DNA of 64,000 bases from the NCBI GenBank assembly GCA_029881795.1, contig JAOULX010000002.1:301966-365965 (forward strand). Reading direction: 5' to 3'. The position numbers were made by a program, and so were the translations under genes. The notes under the pieces were generated by a model, which saw only the letters and a program-made list of their open reading frames with translations, made no database searches and was not told where the DNA came from. Shown here piece by piece: positions 1 to 10,023 of this stretch (within the stretch, counting starts at the first letter, position 1; every line of letters begins with the position of its first letter). The stretch is from Gammaproteobacteria bacterium (lineage in GTDB: Bacteria > Pseudomonadota > Gammaproteobacteria > SZUA-229).

Positions 1-1
1 G

Positions 2-1174
2 GTTATGGACGTCACCGGTGAAGGTATTTGGGACTGGGATATCGTGCAGCAACAGGTACGACATAACATCAGCTGGTGTCATATACTGGGTCTTGATGAA
101 ACTCAGATTGAGCACTCGATGAGTTATTTCTCCGGTCTGCTGCATAAAGATGATGCGGACAATGTTATGCAAAAAGTACAGCTGTGTTTACAGGGTAAAG
201 GGGTTTACAGCAGTGAACATAGAATGATAAAAAATGATGGTTCAGTGATTTGGGTACAAGACCGAGGTGATGTGGTTGAGCGCGATGGCGATGGGAAGCC
301 GTTGCGTATGTTAGGCAGTATTGCTGATATTACAAAGCGTAAACAGGCAGAAGACAGACTCAGACAAATCAATGAAGAGCTGGAAGAACGCGTTTTGCAG
401 CGCACAGTAGAAATGACTGCAGCACGAGATGAAGCCGAACGAGCGAGTGAAGCCAAATCCGACTTTTTGTCACGCATGAGCCATGAATTGCGCACGCCTT
501 TGAATGCCATTCTAGGCTTTGGACAGTTATTGAGTACCGATCCTGATCAGCCATTAAATGCACTGCAGTTGGACAATGTAGAAGAAATTTTGACAGCAGG
601 TCAACACCTGCTTGCACTGGTAAATGAAGTGCTGGAGCTCAGTCGCATTGAAAGCGGTCGGCTGGATATAAAATGGGAAATTGTCGATATTGCTTCACTG
701 ATCGGCACAGCGGTTTCTCAAATGCGCGCTCTGGCCGAACAGCGCCAGATTACAATTAGTCTGGATATTAATACACAGCAGTTGTCTGCTTATACGGTTG
801 AAGCGGATAAATTGCGGATGCACGAAGTGATGACCAATCTGTTATCAAATGCAGTTAAATACAATAAAGTCGGTGGCGAGATTAAAGTCGCTATAGAGCC
901 CACAGGCAGTCAGCATTTACGTATCAGCGTAACAGACAGTGGCCATGGCATTAAACAGAAAAACATTGAACGCCTGTTCCAGCCTTTCGAACGGTTTGAG
1001 TCCGCCTATGAGGCTATTGAAGGGACAGGTATAGGACTGGCACTGACCAAAAGGCTGCTCAATGCGATGCAATCAGATATACAGGTGGAGAGTGTGTATG
1101 GTCAGGGCAGTACTTTCTGGTTTGAAATGCCGTGTATTTTAACGACATCTGAAATGAAGATATCAACGAAATGA
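2..1174 (+). CDS. PAS-domain sensor histidine kinase, 5' end cut by window
   Basis: This is the C-terminal 390 or so residues of a cytoplasmic sensor kinase. From the first visible ATG (position 5) there is a PAS domain (about residues 1-110, starting mid-fold at the GIWDWD strand), a coiled coil (110-155), HisKA with phospho-acceptor His160 in MSHELRTP, and HATPase_c with an N box (NLLSNAVKYN) and G boxes (DSGHGI, GTGIGLAL). The PAS core lacks its first strand and the frame is open to the left edge, so the true start is outside the window. It carries no receiver, so its partner is elsewhere. The kinase core closely resembles that of the kinase at 28471-29841. Function is inferred from domains; the signal is unknown. 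Confidence 0.93.
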   Translation, partial: VMDVTGEGIWDWDIVQQQVRHNISWCHILGLDETQIEHSMSYFSGLLHKDDADNVMQKVQLCLQGKGVYSSEHRMIKNDGSVIWVQDRGDVVERDGDGKPLRMLGSIADITKRKQAEDRLRQINEELEERVLQRTVEMTAARDEAERASEAKSDFLSRMSHELRTPLNAILGFGQLLSTDPDQPLNALQLDNVEEILTAGQHLLALVNEVLELSRIESGRLDIKWEIVDIASLIGTAVSQMRALAEQRQITISLDINTQQLSAYTVEADKLRMHEVMTNLLSNAVKYNKVGGEIKVAIEPTGSQHLRISVTDSGHGIKQKNIERLFQPFERFESAYEAIEGTGIGLALTKRLLNAMQSDIQVESVYGQGSTFWFEMPCILTTSEMKISTK

Positions 1175-1479
1175 TTGCAATAAGATCAAGCTCTTAACAA
1201 AAGCATCAACGCATATAAAATGTGGTGAAAGACATTGTTGCGTGTTCAGGCGATGATGCAATGTGCGCTTGCTTCAAGTGCATCGTTCTTTTGATGATGT
1301 AGAGCTACATCATAATCTTATTTTGATAATCACAATGTGTAAACATAAACAAGCCTTATCTTAAGCTGTATTAATGATTCAATAAAAATAAAAATAAAAA
1401 ACAGGGTTTATATGTGTGATATATTGGGTTATCTTAGCATCCCATCCTGATCTCAGTATCTGTAGAGATTTTCAAACTT
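1175..1479. other. Intergenic stretch, no gene seen
   Basis: About 305 bases between two same-strand kinases. It is A/T-rich toward the second gene and has no convincing small ORF or strong hairpin. It probably carries the promoter of the downstream kinase. Confidence 0.5.
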
Positions 1480-3228
1480 ATGGCTAGTAATAAAATTGAA
1501 CATCAGCCTATCAGTCTAAATCGATATTTAGTAATTTTATCGTTTCCGTTGATATTAATTATCATAGTTGGTGGGCTGGTCGTTTCTGATATGTATAAAA
1601 GTATTACTTTTATACGCAGTGAAATTATTGATCTGAATAAGGTAAGTGTGACTAATAGTGTGGTAAGGCGAATAGAAAATATCGCATTTTTAAAAATTGG
1701 TAAAAAATCTGTCTCATCAAAAGAAAGAAAAATTGATGAAGCTAAAATAAATGAAGATATAGAATCAATAAGCGCGCTGACAAAAATAATACAAAGTGAT
1801 ATCAAAATCAAAGGTCTTCTAGCAGAAGTCAATGATGTCATAAAAAAAGGAGATGACGCATCTGATGAAAAACTTAGCGCGAGTAAACTGTATAATAAAT
1901 ATTATATGATGCTTGACAAGATTTTGTATACAAGTGAAATAGTCAACGAAGAGTCAGCCCTAATACTTGATCCTGAGCGACGTGCCTATCATTTAGGGCA
2001 GCTGATTTCCAGTGATCTGGTCAGGATAACAGTGCTGGCCGGTAAGTTAAGGTCACTGTTGCTAATGGCAGCTGAAAAACCTGAGCAAACGATATCGCTG
2101 AAGGATGATGCGTCAAAAGTTATATCGACACTATATGACCTAACTGAAAAAATAAATAGAAAAACAGACTTCATAATAGCGGGTCGTGATGACGTCGAGC
2201 AAGATGTCATTGATTTAAAAAACAAGTGGGGGCAGGTCATGGCCGAATTTCTGAAGGTTTCTGCAGCCAATGTTAAAAATCAGGTTTATCAAAATAAAAG
2301 CGTAAAGGCTTTTGAAGTGAATAATGAGCTTTATGAAAAGCTTAGAGCTAGTTTAATGGCAAGGCTTAACTTGCGACTGGCGGGTTTTGTGCAGCAGCTG
2401 TATATCTCAGTGGCATTGTTGCTATTTGGTGTGGTATTTATGGTGCTACTAAGTTTTAATGTTTACGTAAAAAATCAAAGAACATATAACCTTATTTATG
2501 ACATGCTCCAAATGTACCAAAATCATTTGGAAGAGCTGGTAAATGAAAGAACCTCTGATCTTAAACGCATTAATACGGACATGGAATCATTTACTTATAT
2601 GCTTGCGCATGACATGAGTACACCAATTCGAACAGTCGTTAGCTATAGTCAGATAATAAAAAGTAGCGCACAGGAAAAACTAAACAAAGATGAAATTAAA
2701 ATGTTCGACAGGGTTGTTTCAGCAGGTAAAAAAATGTCTGATACCGTTACCTGTGTGCTTGATTTAGCAAAGATTAATCATATTAAGATAAATAAAGAGT
2801 CGGTAAAGTTAACAGAGCTGCTTAATGATCACATCTTAAACAAGGATAAGTTCCCTGATATTACTTTTATTATCGACGAAGAAATGACTGCATTTACTGA
2901 CAGAGAGCTTTTAACGACAGTAATGCGAAATTTACTGGATAATGCAATTAATTTTTCAAAACCGACTAAAGAGCCTTCTATAGAAGTTGGGGTGTCAAAT
3001 ATCTCGGATGTGGCAACTTATTTTGTTGCTGATAATGGTATAGGATTAGACATGACTTACAGTCAGAGTGTCTTTAATCCGTTTAATAAATTAAATCAAA
3101 TAGAGACGACAGGTTTGGGTACTGGTCTTACGATGGCAAGAAAAATTATTCAACGGCTTGGTGGGGAAATATGGATAAGGTCCGAGCCAGGCGCGGGTAC
3201 CACGGTGTTTTTTACATTGCCGAAATAA
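1480..3228 (+). CDS. Membrane sensor histidine kinase with large periplasmic domain
   Basis: A 582-residue inner-membrane kinase. TM1 spans about residues 17-35 and TM2 about 307-329. They bracket a roughly 270-residue helical periplasmic region containing LILDPERRAY, reminiscent of helical-bundle sensor domains. After TM2 come a short coiled coil, HisKA with His377 in the unusual box LAHDMSTP, and HATPase_c (NLLDNAINF, DNGIGLDM, GTGLTMA). There is no HAMP or receiver domain. The core is of the phytochrome-type kinase class, like that at 8113. It lies in a tail-to-tail arrangement with the GGDEF-EAL gene. Ligand and partner regulator are unknown; the free receiver at 7329 is one candidate. 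Confidence 0.92.
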   Translation: MASNKIEHQPISLNRYLVILSFPLILIIIVGGLVVSDMYKSITFIRSEIIDLNKVSVTNSVVRRIENIAFLKIGKKSVSSKERKIDEAKINEDIESISALTKIIQSDIKIKGLLAEVNDVIKKGDDASDEKLSASKLYNKYYMMLDKILYTSEIVNEESALILDPERRAYHLGQLISSDLVRITVLAGKLRSLLLMAAEKPEQTISLKDDASKVISTLYDLTEKINRKTDFIIAGRDDVEQDVIDLKNKWGQVMAEFLKVSAANVKNQVYQNKSVKAFEVNNELYEKLRASLMARLNLRLAGFVQQLYISVALLLFGVVFMVLLSFNVYVKNQRTYNLIYDMLQMYQNHLEELVNERTSDLKRINTDMESFTYMLAHDMSTPIRTVVSYSQIIKSSAQEKLNKDEIKMFDRVVSAGKKMSDTVTCVLDLAKINHIKINKESVKLTELLNDHILNKDKFPDITFIIDEEMTAFTDRELLTTVMRNLLDNAINFSKPTKEPSIEVGVSNISDVATYFVADNGIGLDMTYSQSVFNPFNKLNQIETTGLGTGLTMARKIIQRLGGEIWIRSEPGAGTTVFFTLPK

Positions 3229-3378
3229 CTATATTGTTTTGTTAGAGGCTTATTATTGATGATGAGCCGTTTTTTATGATCTGATAACGATACATTGCCG
3301 TGGCAGGAAAAGTTAGGCTTTCACTATATTAGTCAATTCAGTCAGTGTGTTAAATGATGATGCAGTTGTGTGATAGTG

Positions 3379-3402
3379 GCTTATTAATGAGGTTTAATAA
3401 GC
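3379..3402. terminator. Inverted repeat between convergent genes
   Basis: A perfect 8-bp stem GCTTATTA/TAATAAGC with an 8-nt loop sits just beyond the 3' ends of the convergent kinase and GGDEF-EAL genes. There is no clean T-run, so terminator function is only plausible. Confidence 0.35.
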
Positions 3403-3410
3403 AGGTATTG

Positions 3411-5141
3411 TTATTGGTTGTTATTTCTTTCCATTAATAATATTTCAAAGCTATCAGCAGGTATTGGTTTGCTGAACATGAATCCCTGTGCTTCCTGGCA
3501 GCCATTCTGTAATAAGAAGTCCTCCTGATATTGTGTTTCTATTCCCTCGGCAATAGCTTTAAGGTTCAGGTTATTAGCAAGACTGATTATCGATTTGGTA
3601 ATTGCAGCAGATCGGCTGTCTGTTTCGAGCTCGTTGATAAATGCACGATCAATTTTAAGAACGTCTACAGGGAATTCTTTTAAATAACTTAATGAAGAAT
3701 AGCCTGTACCGAAATCATCTATTGAAATCCTTACACCCAGTTCTCGAATCTTATTAAGTATAGAAAGTGACTCTTCGCCATTATTCATCAGGCTGCTTTC
3801 TGTTAATTCAAGTTCAAGTCTGAAAGGGTCAATACCGCTTTCTTTTATCTGGTTGTTTACGGTGCTTATAAAGTCTTTATTTTGTAATTGTCTGGCTGAT
3901 ATATTGACGGATACACTGTCGATATCTAATTCCTTTTCTTGCCAAAGTTTTATTTGATTGCATGCACTTCTTAATGCCCAGGTTCCTATTGGTTCTATCA
4001 TGCCAGTTGATTCAGCCTCGGCAATAAAATAGCCCGGCGATAGGATTCCTTTTGCCGGATGGTGCCAGCGTATTAATGCTTCAGCGCCACAAATACGCTT
4101 TGTTTGTAAGTCATATTGAGGCTGGTAGTAGAGTTCAAACTCATCGTTAGTCAGCGCGTGGTGCAGATCATTGTGTAAAGTGACAGATTTTAAGGCGTTA
4201 ATTGCCATGTCTTTTTTAAAAAACTCAAAACCATTACCGTTTCTTTTTTTAACTTTTAAAAGAGCGTGTTCAGATCGTGACAATAAATCCCATGGGTTTG
4301 AAGCATCGTCCGGGTAGATGGCAATACCGGTGCTTACAGTAATTATATGGTCGATATTGTCAAATCTGAACGGTTTTTTTAATGCGTCCATGAGTTTGTT
4401 GATGCAGCTGCTTATTTCAAAATAAGACGGGTTTCCTTTAATTATTACACCAAATTCGTCGCCACCAAGGCGCGCAAGATTTAAGTTGTTTTTTTCATTT
4501 GCAATAGAGATAAATCTATCAGCAATATCTTTTAGAATTAGATCGCATGATCTAAATCCCAGTGCTTCGTTTAATAATTTAAACCGATCAAGATCAAAGA
4601 TGGCTAGTGCAATTGATTGAGAGTTGTTCTTGGCTTCTTTTATAGCAGTCTCAAGTTCGGATCTAAAGCGGTCTCTGTTGTAAAGACCGGTTACTTCGTC
4701 CCGGCTGCTATTACGATTTTCAATAACTTCTCTTTTTAGAACCGGAACTAATCGTGAAAGATTGTCTTTAAAAATATAGTCTCGCGCTCCGTTTCGCATC
4801 GCCTCTATAGCTGATGATTCATTGATCTCACCAGAAACTATAATAAATGGCATGTCATTGCCGGCGTCTTTAAGTAGTGTGAGTGCTTCAGTCGAGGTAA
4901 ATCCGGGCAAAGAGTGATCAGAAATAATAGCATCCCATCTGATTAACATCTGTTCTTGTAAATCAGACAGTGTCCATATTCGTTTAATGAATATATTAAG
5001 GCCGGCTGACTTCAGGTTTTCTTCAAGCAAAATGGCATCATCTTCATTATCTTCTATCACAAGAAGTTTTATAGCTTCTTTGTAAAAGTCAGATTGATAA
5101 CCTGTAGTCTGGTTGAATTCCGTATTTTTTATATTCAGCAT
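3411..5141 (-). CDS. REC-GGDEF-EAL c-di-GMP cyclase/phosphodiesterase
   Basis: A 576-residue cytoplasmic response regulator for c-di-GMP turnover. Domains in order: receiver (about 25-140, phospho-Asp75 in ISDHSLPG), GGDEF (about 145-310, intact signature RLGGDEF at 224-230), and EAL (about 320-570, intact EALIRW at 354-359, DDFGTGYSS loop, AEGIET). Both catalytic motifs are conserved, so either or both activities are possible. The receiver is of the same DNLSRLVP-containing type as that of the REC-kinase at 5984, which suggests a shared phosphodonor or common ancestry. It lies downstream of that kinase and its LuxR-type partner on the same strand after a 207-nt gap. Confidence 0.95.
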   Translation of the reverse strand: MLNIKNTEFNQTTGYQSDFYKEAIKLLVIEDNEDDAILLEENLKSAGLNIFIKRIWTLSDLQEQMLIRWDAIISDHSLPGFTSTEALTLLKDAGNDMPFIIVSGEINESSAIEAMRNGARDYIFKDNLSRLVPVLKREVIENRNSSRDEVTGLYNRDRFRSELETAIKEAKNNSQSIALAIFDLDRFKLLNEALGFRSCDLILKDIADRFISIANEKNNLNLARLGGDEFGVIIKGNPSYFEISSCINKLMDALKKPFRFDNIDHIITVSTGIAIYPDDASNPWDLLSRSEHALLKVKKRNGNGFEFFKKDMAINALKSVTLHNDLHHALTNDEFELYYQPQYDLQTKRICGAEALIRWHHPAKGILSPGYFIAEAESTGMIEPIGTWALRSACNQIKLWQEKELDIDSVSVNISARQLQNKDFISTVNNQIKESGIDPFRLELELTESSLMNNGEESLSILNKIRELGVRISIDDFGTGYSSLSYLKEFPVDVLKIDRAFINELETDSRSAAITKSIISLANNLNLKAIAEGIETQYQEDFLLQNGCQEAQGFMFSKPIPADSFEILLMERNNNQ

Positions 5142-5348
5142 ATGTTTTTATACAATCTTATTGTCTGACGAAACAAGCAGGAAATTGCTTAACATTTAAT
5201 TGAACTACGTAAATTGTAGAGTCTGTAAGAAATAACAGTAGCAGATAAAAGCTATATTCTTTGTCGGTGTTTGGTACGCTGTTGTAGGACGGATTCTTAC
5301 GTCAAAATATAGGCTTAAAAAGTGACATGGTTAAGCTGTTGTTAATGC

Positions 5349-5978
5349 TTAGTTTACCAGTCCCTGTTTAATTGCATAGTGCGTAAGCTCGGCATTATGT
5401 TGCATATCCATTTTGGCTAATATTCTTGATCTGTATGTACTGATCGTTTTCACACTCAGGCTCAGTTCCTCTGCAATTTCGGATACGGTTTTACCAGACG
5501 AAATCATGCACATAACACTGTATTCCCTGTCTGAAAGTGATTCATGGCGTGGTTTGTCAGTTGCCTGGTCTATTGCCGATGCTAAACTGTCGGCGAGCTC
5601 TTCACTAATATATCGTCCGCCATTTGTTACTTTGGTTATGGCTTTTAACAGTTCCTCTGGTGCACACTCTTTTGTCATGTAGCCTGCTGCGCCTGAACGA
5701 ATTGCTCTAACGGCATACTGGTCTTCAGGATAGATGCTTAACATGAGGACAGGTAAAGATTTATCATGGATCTTGATCCATTTTAAAACTTCTATGCCAT
5801 TTTTATCCGGTAGTGATATATCTAAAACGACAATATCCCATTTTTCATCCCTTATCAGCTGCATTGCCTGTTCGGCGGTGCCGGTTTCACGAATTTCAAA
5901 AGTGTTGCTGGCTTCAGAAATTATATTAACAAGTCCTGAGCGGACTATCGCATGATCATCAACAATCAGAAGTTTCAC
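5349..5978 (-). CDS. NarL/FixJ-family response regulator
   Basis: A 209-residue DNA-binding response regulator. The receiver spans about 1-120 with phospho-Asp53 in VLDISLPD and Lys in MTKE. A LuxR-type HTH spans about 143-205 (LSDREYSV..., VSEIAEELSLSVKTISTYRSR). The start is GTG at 5978, only 5 nt after the stop of the upstream REC-HisKA_3 kinase, so the two are co-transcribed and form a NarX/NarL-like cognate pair. It is the only transcriptional output visible in the first 10 kb. Targets are unknown. Confidence 0.94.
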   Translation of the reverse strand: MKLLIVDDHAIVRSGLVNIISEASNTFEIRETGTAEQAMQLIRDEKWDIVVLDISLPDKNGIEVLKWIKIHDKSLPVLMLSIYPEDQYAVRAIRSGAAGYMTKECAPEELLKAITKVTNGGRYISEELADSLASAIDQATDKPRHESLSDREYSVMCMISSGKTVSEIAEELSLSVKTISTYRSRILAKMDMQHNAELTHYAIKQGLVN

Positions 5979-5983
5979 TTTGT

Positions 5984-7093
5984 TTATTGCTCATATTGTT
6001 GGTTATGGGTTAGCGGAATCGTCACTGATACATCAGTGCCTGAGTTTTTTTGACTCGATATTTTAAAGCTACCATGCAGTCTTTCAACGCGGTCACGCAT
6101 TCCTAGTATTCCGTAATGGCCTGATGGTATATCTTTTTTATCATTAAATCCAATGCCGTTATCTTTGATGCTTAACAGGATGTGGTTATTATCAATAGCA
6201 ATATTGATACGAACTTCGCTGGCTTTGGCATGCTTGAGTATATTGTTAAATGTTTCTTGTGTGATTCGAAATAGTGGTACAGCAATGTTGTTTTCAATTA
6301 TGCCATCAAGCTTCTCATCATAGCTGACGAAGGTATGTATGTTATGGCGTTTTGAAAATGTATCACTTAGCCATTCGATTGCTGCGATTAAGCCCAGATC
6401 ATCTAACACCGATGGTCTCAAATCACTGATAATTCTGCGGACAGACTTAACGGCATTGTCAAGATCGTATGACATTCGCTCAAGTCGTTTATCGAAATCA
6501 TCGTCTTTGACGGTTAGTTTCGAGCGCATCAGGCTGGTATCAAATTTTAAAGCGGCAAGTGTGCCGCCCAGATCATCATGGATATCCTGAGCAATACGAA
6601 GGCGTTCTTGTTCTCGTACGGTTTCCATGTGACCGACTAGTTCTCGATACTGCTCACGCGACTTATGCAGTTTGTCTTCTATTTGTTGCTTTTCGATCAG
6701 AGAGTTATAGTTTTGTATGGCATTGTTGATACTTGGAACGAGCCTGGAGAGATTGTCCTTAAGTACATAATCCTGAAAGCCTGCTTTCATCGATTCTACT
6801 GCGCTTTCTTCTCCGATAGTGCCAGAGACTATGATGACAGGGATGTCGGGTAGTGACTGGTTACTTAACCGCAACACATCCCATGATGAAAAGCCGGGCA
6901 TATTATGGTCTGTCAGTATGACATCCCATTTCTGCTGAGTTAAAAGTCGCTCAAAAGACAATTTGTCTATTGCATGTTCGCATTTTTCTATCAGATCGAT
7001 ATTTTGTACTTCAGAGCAGATCAGAAAAGCATCATCTTCTGAATCATCGACAATCAGTATTTGCAGGGAGTTTCTGTTCATGGGCTCATGCAT
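5984..7093 (-). CDS. REC-HisKA_3 hybrid histidine kinase (NarX-class core)
   Basis: A 369-residue soluble kinase with an N-terminal receiver (about 8-130, phospho-Asp62 in LTDHNMPG) followed by a helical linker. HisKA_3 has the phospho-acceptor His172 in AQDIHDDLGG, and HATPase_c follows (DNGIGFND, GHYGILGMRDR). There is no transmembrane segment. The receiver-first layout means another kinase may control it by phosphotransfer. The next gene, 5 nt downstream, is the cognate LuxR-type regulator. An alternative start is Met5 (ATG at 7081). Confidence 0.93.
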   Translation of the reverse strand: MHEPMNRNSLQILIVDDSEDDAFLICSEVQNIDLIEKCEHAIDKLSFERLLTQQKWDVILTDHNMPGFSSWDVLRLSNQSLPDIPVIIVSGTIGEESAVESMKAGFQDYVLKDNLSRLVPSINNAIQNYNSLIEKQQIEDKLHKSREQYRELVGHMETVREQERLRIAQDIHDDLGGTLAALKFDTSLMRSKLTVKDDDFDKRLERMSYDLDNAVKSVRRIISDLRPSVLDDLGLIAAIEWLSDTFSKRHNIHTFVSYDEKLDGIIENNIAVPLFRITQETFNNILKHAKASEVRINIAIDNNHILLSIKDNGIGFNDKKDIPSGHYGILGMRDRVERLHGSFKISSQKNSGTDVSVTIPLTHNQQYEQ

Positions 7094-7194
7094 ATTTTAT
7101 ATACTTTATGTTGTGTATTCTGGTTTTTATCATTTAGTATAGAGCCAGTATAGCTGCAAGAAATACTATTTGCTTTATACAATAAAGCAGGTGT

Positions 7195-7219
7195 CGGTTT
7201 TTGTCTGACAAAAAAACCG
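7195..7219. repeat. Inverted repeat in a divergent promoter region
   Basis: CGGTTTTTGTC and GACAAAAAAACCG form a near-perfect inverted repeat with almost no loop. It lies between the divergent REC-kinase (-) and the receiver gene (+). It could be an operator or a cruciform; function is not established. Confidence 0.35.
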
Positions 7220-7328
7220 GTTTTGACCTATAGAATAGCTGTCTTCTATTAAGTAAACTTCGCTACAAGCCTATGAATGCGATAAGGATTTAATTTTATA
7301 GTTATATTTGAGTAATATTGGATCCAAA

Positions 7329-7775
7329 ATGAATCAAAAAACATATACTGTGCTTCTGGTTGAAGATAACGACGACGATGCCTTTTTGACTGAATCTGTC
7401 GTTAAAAATTTTCAATCCGAGATAACCGTTGTGGTGAACCGAGTAATCGACGGTAAAGAGGCGCTTGATTATATGCTTAATCAGGACAAATACAGTGATT
7501 CAAAATACGCTGTTCCCGATTTGGTATTACTGGATCTGAAAATGCCGCGCTTGAATGGTTTATCATTTTTGCAGCATATATCAGAACAGACAGATTTGAC
7601 CAATGTTCCTGTGGTCGTGCTCACAACGTCACTGGAGCAGAGTGATATTGCACAGGCTTATAAATATGGTGCTAATGCCTATATGAGAAAGCCGGTGGAT
7701 TTCGGCGAATTTGTGGCGCAGATGGATATTGTTCTTAACTTTTGGTTGCTTATTAATAAGCGGCCTCAGTATTAA
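7329..7775 (+). CDS. Stand-alone Rcp1-like response regulator
   Basis: A single receiver domain of about 148 residues with acidic pocket EDNDDD at 12-17, phospho-Asp69 in LLDLKMPR, and KPVDFGEF near the end. This is the pattern of Rcp1-type regulators that partner phytochrome-class kinases. I chose ATG 7329, where the receiver fold starts; a TTG seven codons upstream is possible but adds a non-conserved tail. It has no output domain, so it acts by protein contact or as a phosphate shuttle. Several kinases here (1480, 8113) have the matching core type. Confidence 0.92.
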   Translation: MNQKTYTVLLVEDNDDDAFLTESVVKNFQSEITVVVNRVIDGKEALDYMLNQDKYSDSKYAVPDLVLLDLKMPRLNGLSFLQHISEQTDLTNVPVVVLTTSLEQSDIAQAYKYGANAYMRKPVDFGEFVAQMDIVLNFWLLINKRPQY

Positions 7776-7793
7776 TTTTTAGCTAGGAACAAA

Positions 7794-7904
7794 ATGAAGA
7801 TAAAAGTAACAGCGTGCTTATTGATGTTTTTTCTGATTTCTTGTGAGGACAAGTCATCAGATAATTATTCGCCAACATTAACAGATGTAACTGAAAAGAA
7901 ATAG
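7794..7904 (+). CDS. 36-residue predicted lipoprotein
   Basis: A short ORF with a good ribosome site (AGGA about 8 nt before ATG). The product has a Lys-containing n-region, a hydrophobic stretch and a lipobox LISC with Cys17, leaving a mature peptide of about 20 polar residues. It starts 18 nt after the receiver gene, so it is likely co-transcribed. Small lipoproteins of this type often sit at the outer or inner membrane. No family is recognised. Expression is unproven, but the RBS plus lipobox combination is unlikely by chance. Confidence 0.6.
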   Translation: MKIKVTACLLMFFLISCEDKSSDNYSPTLTDVTEKK

Positions 7905-8112
7905 AGATTATATTGATCCAGAGCGCTGTATATTATAAATTGCAGGATAATCTGATATTAATTTAAATATATTAAATTAACTTTTCAGCTGCTGTATTTA
8001 TAGTGATTAATTTCAGACCAAAATTTGTTTGGAAGGGGAGGGCTATCAGGCGGCTGGATCTTGTCTCACACAATTATTATAAAAATAAACGAAATATGAC
8101 AGCTCATAAATT

Positions 8113-10023
8113 ATGCTAGATAGAATAAAAAATCTCTGGAGGGGGTCTATAACTCGTCAGTTTATGATTGCTGTAGCATTCGTTCATGTCGTGCTTATGG
8201 GGATGTTTATTTCTGACCTGGTAAGGCAGCAGTCAGCGTTTTTAAAAACCCATGATTTAAACTTCGCAACAGAGTTAGCCGAATCGCTCTCTATATTAAG
8301 CGTATCCTGGTTTTTGGCAAATGATCTATCGGGCATGGAAGAGATCATGCACAGGCATATGCGCTTCTCTACAATAGACTATGTTCTTTTGTTGTCACCT
8401 AGTCTGCAAGTGATGGCGCATTCAGATGCTAAAAACATGGGTAAGTACGCAACGGATGCTGTTAGTCGTAAGCTATTAAAGGCTGGCAGGGTCACTACTG
8501 TGCTGATCAATGAAAAAAAACGGCTTGATGTTGCCGCGCCAATTATAGTGAATGCTGAGTTGATTGGTTGGGCGCGTATTGGCTTTACTAAAACACATGA
8601 GCTGGATAACGAATTTGCGCTGATTCGTAACGGCATTTTATATACATTGCTTGCTCTTGTTGTAGGTTTAATTTTTGCCTATCTAATGGGCAGGGGGGTG
8701 ACTCGTGGTTTGCGAGCTCTGGTCACGGTAACAGAGAGCGTCAGTCAAGGTGATATCGACAAGCGGGTAGTTCTTAATCGTGATGATGAGTTAGGTCAGC
8801 TCGGTCAGGATCTGAACAAAATGCTGGATGCTCTGTTTGCCGCTCAGCAGGAATTAAACCGCTCAAAAGAGCAGCTTGCTCTTAGTGAGCAGCGATTTTC
8901 TCTTGCCATGTCAGGCTCGAAAGATGGTCTGTGGGACTGGAATATAGAAACTGACCAGGTATATTATTCAGAGCAGTGGGCTGTTTTGGTCTCGGCTGAC
9001 TATCAACAGTTAGGCACATCACTGGATGAGTGGAAAAAACGTCTGGTGCCCCGCTATAAAGAAAACGTGGTGTCACGCTTAATGCAGCATATCAATGGAC
9101 TGGGTGAGAACTATAGCAGTATCCATCAAGTGATATCTGATAACGGTAATGTGCGTTGGTATCACGAACGTGGTCGGGTAATACGTAAAAATAACAAGCC
9201 TGTTCGTATCATCGTGACAAGCTCTGATATCACGCAACAGAAAGAGTCTGATGAGCGGCTCAGACGTAATGAGCGGGCTTTAAAAAGCATGGCCAGTGAG
9301 CTTGAAAACAGGGTTCAGCAGCGTACTTCGCAGTTGGAGCAGGCGAATAAAGAACTGGAGTCATTTGCATATTCTGTTTCACATGATTTGCGGGCACCAT
9401 TAAGAGCAATAAGTGGCTTTAGTAATATTGTAGCGACACGCTTCACTGCAAAGCTGGAAACAGAAGCGAACGAATACCTGGCCCGAATTATCAGTGCCTG
9501 TGAAAGAATGAGTGAGTTAATCGATGGTTTGCTGGCGTTGTCTAGAATTACTCGTAGTCCGATAGCGTTCATAAGTGTAGACCTCAGTGCTATTGCTCAC
9601 AATGTCATCGATAATATGAAAGAGTTGTCGCTGCTAAATAATGTAGAGCTGGTGATTCATCCTGATATGCATGTTTTTGCCGATAAACTGTTAATGCATG
9701 CCGTTATGACTAATCTTATTGATAACGCAATAAAATTTAGCGGCAAGGTCGCCGCTGCAAAAATTGAAGTGGGCTGCGAGCATATTAACGGAGTTAAAAC
9801 GTATTTTGTTAAAGACAATGGTGCCGGTTTTGATCCTGAATACGCCGATAAATTATTTGGTGCATTTCAGCGTCTGCATCATCAGAGTGACTATGCAGGG
9901 ACAGGTATTGGCCTGGCGACGGTGCAGAGAATTATTTCCAAGCACAATGGCGTGATCTGGGCAGAATCATCACCGGGGCAGGGGGCGGCTTTTTATTTTC
10001 AAATAGAAAGCGTTGTTTCGTAG
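8113..10023 (+). CDS. HAMP-PAS sensor histidine kinase
   Basis: A 636-residue inner-membrane kinase. TM1 is about 16-36. A periplasmic domain of about 135 residues follows, looking like a single-Cache-type fold with AAPIIVNAELIGWARIGF near its end. TM2 is about 174-192, HAMP 192-245, PAS 255-378 (SKDGLWDWN) and a coiled coil 380-415. HisKA has His424 in SVSHDLRAP, and HATPase_c has NLIDNAIKFSG, DNGAGFD and GTGIGLA. The core is phytochrome-type, which usually pairs with Rcp1-like receivers such as that at 7329. It precedes the chemosensory cluster but is separated from it by 450 bases. Confidence 0.94.
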   Translation: MLDRIKNLWRGSITRQFMIAVAFVHVVLMGMFISDLVRQQSAFLKTHDLNFATELAESLSILSVSWFLANDLSGMEEIMHRHMRFSTIDYVLLLSPSLQVMAHSDAKNMGKYATDAVSRKLLKAGRVTTVLINEKKRLDVAAPIIVNAELIGWARIGFTKTHELDNEFALIRNGILYTLLALVVGLIFAYLMGRGVTRGLRALVTVTESVSQGDIDKRVVLNRDDELGQLGQDLNKMLDALFAAQQELNRSKEQLALSEQRFSLAMSGSKDGLWDWNIETDQVYYSEQWAVLVSADYQQLGTSLDEWKKRLVPRYKENVVSRLMQHINGLGENYSSIHQVISDNGNVRWYHERGRVIRKNNKPVRIIVTSSDITQQKESDERLRRNERALKSMASELENRVQQRTSQLEQANKELESFAYSVSHDLRAPLRAISGFSNIVATRFTAKLETEANEYLARIISACERMSELIDGLLALSRITRSPIAFISVDLSAIAHNVIDNMKELSLLNNVELVIHPDMHVFADKLLMHAVMTNLIDNAIKFSGKVAAAKIEVGCEHINGVKTYFVKDNGAGFDPEYADKLFGAFQRLHHQSDYAGTGIGLATVQRIISKHNGVIWAESSPGQGAAFYFQIESVVS

